This document shows positions 1-7,389 of a stretch of 8,797 nt of DNA, one piece after another; the stretch's first letter is position 1; each line of letters starts with the position of its first letter. The stretch is from the NCBI GenBank assembly GCA_947378615.1, contig CANCKV010000106.1, positions 1 through 8,797 of the forward strand. Direction: 5' to 3'. The stretch is from Chitinophagaceae bacterium. Its GTDB lineage: Bacteria > Bacteroidota > Bacteroidia > Chitinophagales > Chitinophagaceae. Position numbers and translations under genes: made by a program. The notes beneath the pieces were generated by a model, which worked only from the letters and a program-made list of their open reading frames with translations, did no database searches and had not been told where the DNA came from.

Positions 1-51
1 ATTTGATACTAGTACACTATATTTGTCCTCAACCTTAGTAGTATTTGCCAT
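1..51 (-). CDS. Possible 5' end of a leftward gene (partial)
   Basis: On the minus strand an ATG at 51-49 opens a reading frame that stays open for all 17 codons to the window edge (MANTTKVEDKYSVLVSN). The mix of charged and hydrophobic residues resembles a real protein start more than the plus-strand frames of the same bases do. If real, the gene would be divergent from the truncated effector at 87 with only about 35 bp between them. That leaves little room for two promoters and fits the idea that the effector is a remnant. Seventeen codons is too short for a family call, and chance remains possible. Confidence 0.3.
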   Translation of the reverse strand, partial: MANTTKVEDKYSVLVSN

Positions 52-86
52 TAGAAACCGATGTGGTAGTTTGTTCCTAATCTATA

Positions 87-803
87 ATGCTATTAAGGTC
101 TTTTTATTGTGTAAACCTCCATATTTATTTTTTGTCATGTACTAAGATAAAAGACCTAAATAAGAAAGAAATTCAAACTCTTAGAACAAAACTTCAAAAT
201 GAATTTGCGATAAACAATATTGATGAATACTTTCTTAATAATACGTTCCTAAAGGTTACAGATTTGAGTATAAAAGATTCCTCTACACACACAAAGGGTA
301 AAATATCAGAAATATTAAATGCTAAATTCCCTGGACTAAAGATTAATCCAGACTCAATTTATAAAAGTATTTTTGATGAAGTAAGGAGAAAAAGTAAGCA
401 CGATAAAATAGTAACAACTTTAGATGAACTTATAAGAAATAAGGGGGTCGGGAAAAAACAATTTGAAGAAATATTATCTGCCATAGGTGCTGTAAAGGAT
501 TTCGATAAATTATGGTTAGAAATAACTAGTACACTTTCTAACGAAGGACTAAGGTTTGGGGATATTCAGATTTATAAAACACAATGGAAAAAGCTAGAAG
601 TAGATAGGATGGATCCAACAAATAAACTGCTACAAGATACAATTAAGAAGGTAAAGAAACGCATTGACTTCAGTCGAACAAATTTTAGTAATAAAAGTCT
701 TATGGAAATTGTAGGTCTAATAAAAGCAGATTTGTTAGATATAAATGTTACTATCACTAATGACTATTTAACTGTTTTAATATTTTCAGAAATATATGAA
801 TAA
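87..803 (+). pseudogene. C-terminal fragment of a DUF4297/ABC-3C-type effector
   Basis: The 238-residue product looks like the helical C-terminal region of large effectors (DUF4297/Cap4-like nuclease or other ABC three-component effectors) that are encoded upstream of an SMC-like ATPase. The clearest hallmark is the segment around residues 141-180: a W, then NEGL, then W167 and EVDRMDPTN (171-179), with a short acidic end. Residues 20-140 are charged and helical. No nuclease motif is visible. The only in-frame ATG before Met175 is at 87, and an in-frame stop lies at 78-80. The first 15 or so residues (MLLRSFYCVNLHIYF) look unlike a normal start, and TTG at 132 is an alternative. Full effectors in these systems are usually several hundred residues, so I read this as 5'-truncated. 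It could still be translated as a stand-alone partner of the ATPase. The family assignment is from remembered sequence resemblance. Confidence 0.55.
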
Positions 804-853
804 GAATGATGGGCAACTAAAAAAATTGATACGAAACTTAAGAGCAAAAGCTT

Positions 854-2563
854 ATGAAAAAATTAGTATTCAAAGAGATTCTTATAATCTCACACAAAGA
901 AAGAAAAGCGAAGAAAGTAAAATTCGACCCGAAAAGAACGCTCATATTTGGAGGGAATGATACTGGAAAGTCATCGTTAATTAAAACAATTTATGGAACA
1001 TTTGGTGCAACCCCAGGTAAAGTAAATGATAATTGGAAAGAGTTAAATCCAATTTCAGTTGTTAGATTTTCAGTTGATAATGTTGATTATTCAATAATGA
1101 AAAATGACAAACTTTTTGCAATATTCAATGCAGAAAATAAAGTCATTAAACTTTGTACCAGCATTACTAATGAGCTAGGTCCATTTCTTGCAGATTTATT
1201 GAACTTTAGAATTACGTTGCCTGACCATGATAATACAATCATTACACCACCACCTGCATTCATATTTTTACCTTTTTATATAGATCAAGATTCCAGTTGG
1301 AGTGGAAACTGGTCAGGGTTTTCTAAATTAGGACAGCTTAAAAGCGCACGAGAACCTATAATTTATTATCATACGGGCATTAGAGGAAATGACTATTATG
1401 ATACAAAAAATGAAGAATCAAAATATAGTGAAGAACTTTTGAACTTGCAATCGGAGCGGAAAATTACCCAGAATTTAATTTCCAGTCTTAAAGAGAAAAT
1501 ATCGTCTGTAAATTTCAATATTGATATTGAAGTTTTTAAAGAGGAAATTGCAGACTTGTTGATTGAGTGTGACAAACTTAGAAAAGTAGAAGAACAACAC
1601 AAAGCAAAGCTTGTTGACTTGTATAATAAGAGAATTGTTCTTGAGTCTCAAGCTATTATTACAGAAAAGGCTCTTAAGGAATCCCGAAAAGATTACAGTT
1701 TTGCAGCAAATAAACTAGATGATGTTGTTGAATGCCCAACTTGTGGGGCTGGGTATGAAAACTCATTTTCTGAACGCTTTGAAATTGCTTCTGATACACA
1801 AAGATGTACAGAATTACTTCTAGAAATAAATCAAGGATTAGTAGAAATTAATAGTCATATAGAGAAAGAAAAAAAATCTTTAACCAAATCCATAGCTGCA
1901 ATTGAAAAAATAGAAATGTTACTTGAAATAAAGCAGGGAGAAGTAAAACTTAAGGACGTTATTGAAAGTGCAGGAAGAAATGAAGTAAAAGATATATTTA
2001 GTACTAGTTTAAGTGAACTAAACACACAAATAGTAAAAAATGGTGAAAAAAGATTGGAATTAGCGGCTAAATGGAAAGCTATCGAAAATAAAGCTAGAAA
2101 AGAAGAAATTGAACAGTTTTATTTAAACGAAATTAAAAAAAATTTGGGGATACTTGAAGTTAATTCTTTAAAAGAAATGGCATATAAAGGAGTGGTATCT
2201 AAAATAAATGATACAGGAAGTTCTTTACCGAGAGCATTAACTGCATACTATTTTGCAATTTTTATGACAATCCAAAAATATTCTACTTCTACATTCTGCC
2301 CACTTGTAATTGATTCGCCAAATCAACAAGCTCAAGATAAAGGTCACATTGATAAGATATATAATTTCATAAAGCAAAAACAACCTGAAGATACGCAACT
2401 TATTCTAGGACTGGAAGATTTATACAATATTGAATATGACTGCCCACTTGTAGAATTCAAGGTCAAGTATAGCTTGTTAACTAGGTATGAATATGAGGAA
2501 GTTGAAGCAGAGCTTAATCCTTTATTCCGTGAAGTTATTAGTAAGCAGGGGTTACTATTTTAA
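854..2563 (+). CDS. SMC/Rad50-like ABC ATPase with zinc hook (ABC-3C-type defence ATPase)
   Basis: This 569-residue protein has a split ABC ATPase head joined by coiled coil. The N-terminal half holds Walker A GGNDTGKSS (33-41) and a probable Q-loop at FYIDQD (141-146). Charged coiled coil spans about 185-290 and 318-430, with a Rad50-like zinc-hook CPTC (294-297) between the arms. The C-terminal half has a degenerate signature at SSLPRAL (456-462) and Walker B FCPLVID (481-487). Ser488 follows the Walker B aspartate where classical ABC ATPases have the catalytic Glu. Such proteins power anti-phage ABC three-component systems and are thought to sense invading DNA or replication intermediates and license an effector. 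The start at 854 is fixed by an in-frame stop at 839-841, and the first beta strand begins at once. The upstream effector fragment ends 50 bp away, so the two are probably co-transcribed. The gene is intact, unlike its partner. The exact subfamily is uncertain. Confidence 0.8.
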   Translation: MKKLVFKEILIISHKERKAKKVKFDPKRTLIFGGNDTGKSSLIKTIYGTFGATPGKVNDNWKELNPISVVRFSVDNVDYSIMKNDKLFAIFNAENKVIKLCTSITNELGPFLADLLNFRITLPDHDNTIITPPPAFIFLPFYIDQDSSWSGNWSGFSKLGQLKSAREPIIYYHTGIRGNDYYDTKNEESKYSEELLNLQSERKITQNLISSLKEKISSVNFNIDIEVFKEEIADLLIECDKLRKVEEQHKAKLVDLYNKRIVLESQAIITEKALKESRKDYSFAANKLDDVVECPTCGAGYENSFSERFEIASDTQRCTELLLEINQGLVEINSHIEKEKKSLTKSIAAIEKIEMLLEIKQGEVKLKDVIESAGRNEVKDIFSTSLSELNTQIVKNGEKRLELAAKWKAIENKARKEEIEQFYLNEIKKNLGILEVNSLKEMAYKGVVSKINDTGSSLPRALTAYYFAIFMTIQKYSTSTFCPLVIDSPNQQAQDKGHIDKIYNFIKQKQPEDTQLILGLEDLYNIEYDCPLVEFKVKYSLLTRYEYEEVEAELNPLFREVISKQGLLF

Positions 2564-2585
2564 GAATATCTACTCCGCTACCTAT

Positions 2586-2715
2586 ATTCAATTTCCATTT
2601 CACTCCGTCAACAAGCGTGTCGCTTGTGGACGCAGCGAAATGGAAATTGAAACCACAAGTCACTGACTTGCGGCATCGATAATCTGTTTAACCTGATGAT
2701 AGCCGGAAATTGAAT
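2586..2715. repeat. Palindromic MITE/REP-like intergenic element
   Basis: The element is bounded by 11-bp perfect inverted repeats, ATTCAATTTCC (2586-2596) and GGAAATTGAAT (2705-2715). Inside, 2587-2617 and 2621-2651 form a hairpin with 28 of 31 positions paired around a 3-nt loop (TGT). A second hairpin spans 2653-2673, with arms CAAGTCA/TGACTTG. GGAAATTGAA therefore occurs twice (2642-2651 and 2705-2714), and its inverse once. The element encodes nothing and fills most of the gap between the ATPase and the DUF3828 gene. It may be a non-autonomous mobile element or REP-type repeat, and it may also end transcription of the ATPase. No clear target-site duplication is visible. Confidence 0.55.
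2587..2651 (+). terminator. Long imperfect hairpin downstream of the ATPase
   Basis: The arms 2587-2617 and 2621-2651 pair at 28 of 31 positions, starting 24 bp after the ATPase stop codon. There is no T-tract after the stem, so strong intrinsic termination is doubtful. RNA protection or partial attenuation is as likely. Confidence 0.35.
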
Positions 2716-2739
2716 CTGTATGATTTGTAAAGTGATAAA

Positions 2740-3225
2740 ATGAAAGTATTGAATAACAAAAAATTACTTAGAATTATAGTAGCATTTGTGTTACTAAATT
2801 TTTATTGCAATATTGTAAGTGCTCAAAATTATGGTGAAGACATTAAAATAAGAACCATGTTGCATTCCTTTTATACCACTTATATTAGTGCAGGGTGTGA
2901 AGACCTTTCTACTAATTATGAACCCAAATTAAATCGTATAAAAAAGAGATATTGTACAGCAAAGTTTGTAAAGAATCTTACTTCAAGAACGGAAACAGGT
3001 GAGATAGATTGGGATCCTTTGATTAATGCACAAGATTTTAATCCAAAATGGATACTTTCTCTTTCTATAAAAAGGAATGTTTCAAGAATTAATCAATATG
3101 ATATTTCTTATTTTGATGATTATACCCACAAGGAAAGTACTATGAAGGTAACAGTAACAAAACAGGGAGAAGATTTTCTAATTAATAATGTTCTTTTGTA
3201 TGATAGCAAGTGGCTATTTAATTAA
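2740..3225 (+). CDS. Secreted DUF3828-like small protein
   Basis: The product has 161 residues. Residues 1-28 form a signal peptide: Lys-rich start (KKLLR), hydrophobic core IIVAFVLL, and likely cleavage after VSA before QN. The mature part resembles the DUF3828 (YbjP/YqhG-like) fold: a first helix with FYTTYIS (44-50), then a conserved RYCTAKFVKNL (70-80), DWDPLINAQDF (90-100) and a terminal beta-rich part with VTVTKQGEDFLINNVLL (137-153). DUF3828 members are small alpha-beta proteins of mostly unknown function, some resembling immunity proteins of toxin systems. The mature part has cysteines at 53 and 72, which could form a disulfide in the periplasm. The gene is flanked by the repeat element upstream and a hairpin downstream, so it appears to be its own transcription unit. 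The family call is from the motif pattern; the function is unknown. Confidence 0.7.
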   Translation: MKVLNNKKLLRIIVAFVLLNFYCNIVSAQNYGEDIKIRTMLHSFYTTYISAGCEDLSTNYEPKLNRIKKRYCTAKFVKNLTSRTETGEIDWDPLINAQDFNPKWILSLSIKRNVSRINQYDISYFDDYTHKESTMKVTVTKQGEDFLINNVLLYDSKWLFN

Positions 3226-3303
3226 TACTATTTTTCTTTCCACCTCTTTTTTTTTCTATCCTATTTATCTGCACCTTTACATCTTTTTTAAAATAATGGA
3301 ATA

Positions 3304-3332
3304 CATCCCGAACGCTTCAAGCTTTCGGGATG
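3304..3332 (+). terminator. Hairpin terminator after the DUF3828 gene
   Basis: CATCCCGAA (3304-3312) pairs with TTCGGGATG (3324-3332). An inner GCTT/AAGC extension after one C/T mismatch leaves a one-base centre. The GC-rich stem stands in an AT-rich gap and is preceded by A-rich sequence. It lacks a downstream T-run on the plus strand, whereas on the minus strand T-rich sequence follows. It may serve in either direction, or be a dispersed repeat of the genome. Confidence 0.5.
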
Positions 3333-3416
3333 TTGCAAAATATAGAGGAATAGAATCCTTTAGAATTAGGATACTATCTTTTTTATCATCATTAATCACT
3401 CTAATCATTATTGTAT

Positions 3417-6400
3417 ATGAAACTATCCATTCAATCGCCTAAACAAGCACTCAAGCCTTTCTTGAAACAAAAGCCTTTGAGAAGTGAAATAGATGCCTTC
3501 AAAGTCAATTTAATCACCCTTTTGGATAAAATAAAGGTGATTGAAGGCTTGCCGCAGGATGAAAGCGAAGAACACCTTAAAAATGACATCCGTGATTTTT
3601 TGCGTGATACCTATTATAAGGATAGCAATGCCATCAACACAAAAGACAAGAAAGATTTGGTCATTCATAACGGCAAGACTACGAATAGTTCGGTTGGTGT
3701 GATGATTGAAGCAAAACGTCCCTCTAACAAAGGGGAAATGATTACCGAAGTAAATGCCAATAAGAAAGCCCTGCATGAGTTAGTACTCTATTATATGAAT
3801 GAGCGAATTGGTGGCAATAACGAATTGAAACAACTCGTGGTCACCAATATCAATGAATGGTATATTATAGATGCCAATTGGTTCGACAAACATATTTACC
3901 GCAATGCCGCCATTAAGAAATTGTACGATGTCAAAATAGCAGACAAAAAGGATAACCCTTTTTTCTATGAAGAAGTAAAGAAAATATTGGATAGGCTAAA
4001 TATTGAAATCCCTTGCGTTAATTTCGACATTACAAAATACGATACCATTTTACGGAATAATAAAAAAGAAGATGACCGTGAACTGATTGCTCTATTTAAG
4101 ATATTATCCCCTTTGCATCTGCTAAAGATAGCCTCGCCAAATGATAGCAATTCCTTGAACGATAAATTCTATAAGGAACTGTTGCATATCATAGGATTAG
4201 AGGAAGTGAAGGAGGGTGGCAAGAATATTATCCGAAGGAAAAAAGAAAATCGTCATCCTGCCTCACTGATAGAAAGTACGATTGATGCGATTGCCACCGA
4301 AGATGTGTTGCATCGCCTTCCCGACCCATCATTATATGGCACCACACAGCCCGAGCGCATCTATAATGTGGCTTTGGAACTTTGTATCACTTGGATGAAT
4401 CGCATATTGTTCCTTAAACTTTTGGAAGGTCAATTGATTACCTATCATCGTGGCAACAAGGATTACCGATTTCTGAATAGTGATACTATCAATGATTTTG
4501 ATGAGCTATTTAAACTGTTTCATAAGGTACTCGCCGTTAATGTAAGGGATAGGGCAGATGTGTTGAAACCTAAATATGCTAAAGTGCCTTATCTGAATAG
4601 TTCGTTGTTTGAGATAAGCGAATTGGAAGACCAAACCATCAAAATAAATGCACTTGACAATAACGGACAATTAGAATTGTCTGGCACTACTGTTTTGAAG
4701 GAATTGAAAAAGAAGGCTAAAACGTTACCCACCCTACAATATCTATTTACTTTCTTGGATGCATACGACTTTGCAAGCGAAGGAAAGGAAGATATTCAGG
4801 AAGAAAGTAAAGACTTGATTAATGCCTCCGTTTTGGGTAAAATATTCGAGAAGATAAATGGTTACAAGGACGGTTCCATCTTTACCCCGGGCTATATTAC
4901 GATGAATATGTGCCGTCAAAGTATCAGGCAAGCAGTGGTACAGAAGTTTAATGAGGCGATTGCAACGAAAGGAGAGACGATGTTTGATAGCTATGAGGAT
5001 GTGAAGAATTATTCTATCAGGTATTATAAGATTGAAGATATTTTAAGGTTAAATAAGATAATTAATTCTTTGCGGATATGTGATATTGCCGTTGGTAGTG
5101 GGCATTTCTTAGTATCAGCATTAAATGAAATTATTGTCATAAAATCAGACTTAGGCATTTTATCAGATGAAAAAGGAAATGCAATAGGAATTTATGAAAT
5201 TGAGATAGTGAATGATGAATTAGTAGTTAATGACAAAAAATATCAGCAGGAGTTAACTTATGAAATTGTAGATGGCAAATATCCTTCGAACTTGCAAATT
5301 CAAACTTTACAGAAAACATTATTCCATGAAAAACAACAACTGATAGAAAACTGTTTATTTGGGGTGGACATCAATCCTAATAGTGTCAAAATATGCCGTC
5401 TTCGTTTATGGATTGAATTATTGAAGAATGCCTATTATAGGGAAGAGACAGACTATATGGAATTGGAAACCCTACCAAATATTGACATTAATATTAAGTG
5501 TGGGAATAGCTTATTGAGTCGATTTACTTTAGATGCCGACCTTACTCAATCGCTTAAAAATATTAAATACACCGTTAAGGAATACCGTGACTTTGTATAT
5601 AAATATAAGAATGAGAAAAACAGGGATGCAAAGCGGGAACTTCAAAAGATAATCAGTAGTATAAAGAATGATTTGGTGACGCAGATTCGATTGGGTGACC
5701 CAAGAAAGAAAAGACTCGACAAATTATTATATGATTTGTATTACCGCTTTTCTGGAAACATGCTATTTGAAGATACACCTGAATATGGAAATAAGAAAAA
5801 GATAGACCCTAAAGTAGAAAAGAAGAAGATTGAGGAAGAAGTAAAGGTATTAGAAACTGAATTGGAAGAAATAAAGGCAAATGCCATCTATAAAGGGGCT
5901 TTTGAGTGGCGGTTTGAGTTTCCAGAAGTACTAGATGATGAAGGAAAGTTTTTAGGGTTTGATGTCGTTGTTGCAAATCCACCTTATATACGACAAGAAG
6001 AACTGAGTTATATAAAAACCTACTTAGAGTCAAGATATAAAGTGTTCTGTTCAGGAGGAGATATTTTCTTTTATTTCTATGAGCTTTGCTATAATATTTT
6101 AAAACAAAACGGAACATTTTCATTCATAAATAATACGTTTGATAAAACATCTGCGGGTAAAGTTTTACGGAAGTTTTTAGTTAATAATGTTCAGATAGTC
6201 AGATATATCGACTTTACAAGTGTGGTTGTTTTTGACGAAGCCACTACCTATCCTATTATATTTCAAGCAATTAAAACAAAAGAAGCAAAGAGCTTTAAGT
6301 ATTTGAAATTTACAAAAGATAATTTTGAAAACAAAGGATTGCTTTACGATGAAAATGCTTTTACAAGTATCGAACAGAGTTCTTTAAATTCATCAAATTG

Positions 6401-7205
6401 GAATTTCTTGAATCAAAATGAACAAGATATTCTTATCAAGATTAATAAGCATAAGCCATTGATTGAGTTGTATGGCAAATGTTATTATGGAATTAAAACA
6501 GGACTCAATGAAGCATTTGTTATTGATAAAAAATTAGGGAATTGCCCATTTATACATAAAGTATACGAAGGGAAAGACATAAAGAAATGGTCAACTTTTG
6601 ACACTCAAAAACAAATGATTGTCATCGAAAGTAAATCCACAAAGAAGGAATTCGGAAATTTGGGTGAGGATGCTGCCTTTAAAAAGATGAAAGAGAAATA
6701 TCCATTATTGATGGGGCATTTAGTTACATTCAAACAGGCTGCAATTGATAGATATGATAAAGGGGAGTATTGGTGGGAACTGAGAAACTGTGCTTACTAT
6801 GATTTATTTAAAAAGACTAAAATCATTTTTCCAAATCTTCAAAATGCAAATAAATTCTGTTTAGACACAAACGGGAATTTTATAAATGCTCCTGCTGTAT
6901 TTCTACCAACAGATGATAAATCATTATTAGCAATATTAAATTCAAGACTTGTTTGGCATTTCTTAAAAAGCATTTGTGTAGTAAGGAGCGGTGGATTTAT
7001 AGAAGTAAAGCCACAGTATTTTGAACAAATTCCAGTTCCACAGCTTTTAGAATCGCAGAAACAATCGTTGATAGAATTAGTAAATAAAATCCTCTCAGCC
7101 AAAAAACAAAACAAAGACACTATTGATTTGGAAAGAGAGATAGATAAAATGGTATATACACTATATGGATTGACAGAAGAGGAAATAAAAATAATAAAGG
7201 GATAA
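3417..7205 (+). CDS. Type IIG restriction-modification enzyme (Eco57I-like, single polypeptide)
   Basis: The 1262-residue enzyme should both methylate adenine in a specific DNA site and cut unmethylated DNA nearby, in one chain. An N-terminal region (about 1-330, DUF7149-like) contains a PD-(D/E)XK-type nuclease pattern: Asp80, then IEAKRP (97-102) with Glu98 and Lys100. A motif-X-like FTPGYI (489-494) introduces the methyltransferase. SAM-binding motif I is DIAVGSGHF (556-564), GVDINP (649-654) follows, and catalytic motif IV is NPPY (854-857), typical of N6-adenine gamma-class enzymes. A charged helical insert lies at about 795-825. The C-terminus has a TaqI-like specificity domain from YYGIKTG (about 1023) to GGFIEVKPQYFEQIPVP (1192-1208), then a final helix. 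I chose ATG 3417; a TTG two codons earlier (3411) is less likely. Length and order match complete type IIG enzymes. No separate methylase or specificity gene is present or needed. GC is visibly higher before about 5040 than after it. Confidence 0.88.
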   Translation: MKLSIQSPKQALKPFLKQKPLRSEIDAFKVNLITLLDKIKVIEGLPQDESEEHLKNDIRDFLRDTYYKDSNAINTKDKKDLVIHNGKTTNSSVGVMIEAKRPSNKGEMITEVNANKKALHELVLYYMNERIGGNNELKQLVVTNINEWYIIDANWFDKHIYRNAAIKKLYDVKIADKKDNPFFYEEVKKILDRLNIEIPCVNFDITKYDTILRNNKKEDDRELIALFKILSPLHLLKIASPNDSNSLNDKFYKELLHIIGLEEVKEGGKNIIRRKKENRHPASLIESTIDAIATEDVLHRLPDPSLYGTTQPERIYNVALELCITWMNRILFLKLLEGQLITYHRGNKDYRFLNSDTINDFDELFKLFHKVLAVNVRDRADVLKPKYAKVPYLNSSLFEISELEDQTIKINALDNNGQLELSGTTVLKELKKKAKTLPTLQYLFTFLDAYDFASEGKEDIQEESKDLINASVLGKIFEKINGYKDGSIFTPGYITMNMCRQSIRQAVVQKFNEAIATKGETMFDSYEDVKNYSIRYYKIEDILRLNKIINSLRICDIAVGSGHFLVSALNEIIVIKSDLGILSDEKGNAIGIYEIEIVNDELVVNDKKYQQELTYEIVDGKYPSNLQIQTLQKTLFHEKQQLIENCLFGVDINPNSVKICRLRLWIELLKNAYYREETDYMELETLPNIDINIKCGNSLLSRFTLDADLTQSLKNIKYTVKEYRDFVYKYKNEKNRDAKRELQKIISSIKNDLVTQIRLGDPRKKRLDKLLYDLYYRFSGNMLFEDTPEYGNKKKIDPKVEKKKIEEEVKVLETELEEIKANAIYKGAFEWRFEFPEVLDDEGKFLGFDVVVANPPYIRQEELSYIKTYLESRYKVFCSGGDIFFYFYELCYNILKQNGTFSFINNTFDKTSAGKVLRKFLVNNVQIVRYIDFTSVVVFDEATTYPIIFQAIKTKEAKSFKYLKFTKDNFENKGLLYDENAFTSIEQSSLNSSNWNFLNQNEQDILIKINKHKPLIELYGKCYYGIKTGLNEAFVIDKKLGNCPFIHKVYEGKDIKKWSTFDTQKQMIVIESKSTKKEFGNLGEDAAFKKMKEKYPLLMGHLVTFKQAAIDRYDKGEYWWELRNCAYYDLFKKTKIIFPNLQNANKFCLDTNGNFINAPAVFLPTDDKSLLAILNSRLVWHFLKSICVVRSGGFIEVKPQYFEQIPVPQLLESQKQSLIELVNKILSAKKQNKDTIDLEREIDKMVYTLYGLTEEEIKIIKG

Positions 7206-7237
7206 AAAAAATTATCACAGTAGCGTATAGCAAGTTT

Positions 7238-7270
7238 AGAATTGACAACTTTTTGAAAGTTGTCAATTCT
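7238..7270 (+). terminator. Strong hairpin after the restriction enzyme gene
   Basis: A perfect 15-bp stem, 7238-7252 with 7256-7270 around a TTG loop, begins 32 bp after the stop codon. GCAAG (7230-7234) can alternatively pair with CTTGC (7269-7273). The T-run lies in the stem and loop rather than after it. It most likely ends the restriction enzyme transcript and could work in both directions. Confidence 0.6.
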
Positions 7271-7287
7271 TGCAGATAAAAATAAAC

Positions 7288-7358
7288 GTGGGCAGTATGG
7301 CGGGAAAATAGATGCGTGCGTATTTCAACATCTGGAAGTTCGATTCTTACTTGCCCAC
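7288..7358 (+). ncRNA. tRNA-like fold, possibly a degenerate tRNA or attachment-site remnant
   Basis: An 8-bp outer stem, GTGGGCAG (7288-7295) with TTGCCCAC (7351-7358, one G-T pair), encloses a second stem TAGATG/CATCTG (7309-7314 with 7329-7334). Immediately before the outer stem closes is a T-arm-like hairpin: GGAAG, loop TTCGATT (7339-7345), CTTAC. The acceptor-like stem plus the TTCGATT loop in the correct order resembles a tRNA. However, the D-arm is missing, the middle loop has 14 nt instead of 7, there is no variable loop, and one T-stem pair is mismatched. It is therefore not a normal functional tRNA. A tRNA relic, an integration-site remnant or an unrelated structured leader for the next gene are all possible. 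Confidence 0.3.
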
Positions 7359-7389
7359 AAGGTTGGTAAACCATTCAATAAAATGAATC

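Noticed and set aside
2..142. Plus-strand open frame from the window edge ending at TAA near 142, reading FDTSTLYLSSTLVVFAIRNR and onward
   Set aside because: Considered as the missing N-terminal part of the effector in a shifted frame. It is hydrophobic and Ser/Cys-rich with no recognisable nuclease or linker pattern, so it is not supported.
8..535. Direct repeat ACTAGTACACT at 8-18 and 525-535
   Set aside because: An 11-mer match is expected by chance several times in an AT-rich window of this size.
796..960. 54-codon plus-strand ORF starting at the effector stop
   Set aside because: Two thirds of it overlaps the ATPase N-terminus including the Walker A region out of frame, so as a complete gene it is unlikely. 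Only its first codons are discussed, as a possible remnant.
3188..3442. 84-codon plus-strand ORF between the DUF3828 and restriction genes
   Set aside because: It overlaps the end of the DUF3828 gene, its reading comes from a T-rich gap, and the 3304-3332 hairpin lies within it. It looks like low-complexity chance coding.
5809..6123. 104-codon minus-strand ORF inside the restriction enzyme gene
   Set aside because: It is opposite the NPPY motif region of a well-supported gene and its translation is biased (Leu/His-rich, antisense-like).
7120..7374. 84-codon minus-strand ORF covering the terminator and tRNA-like region
   Set aside because: It is antisense to the end of the restriction gene and to two hairpins, and has no recognisable domain.
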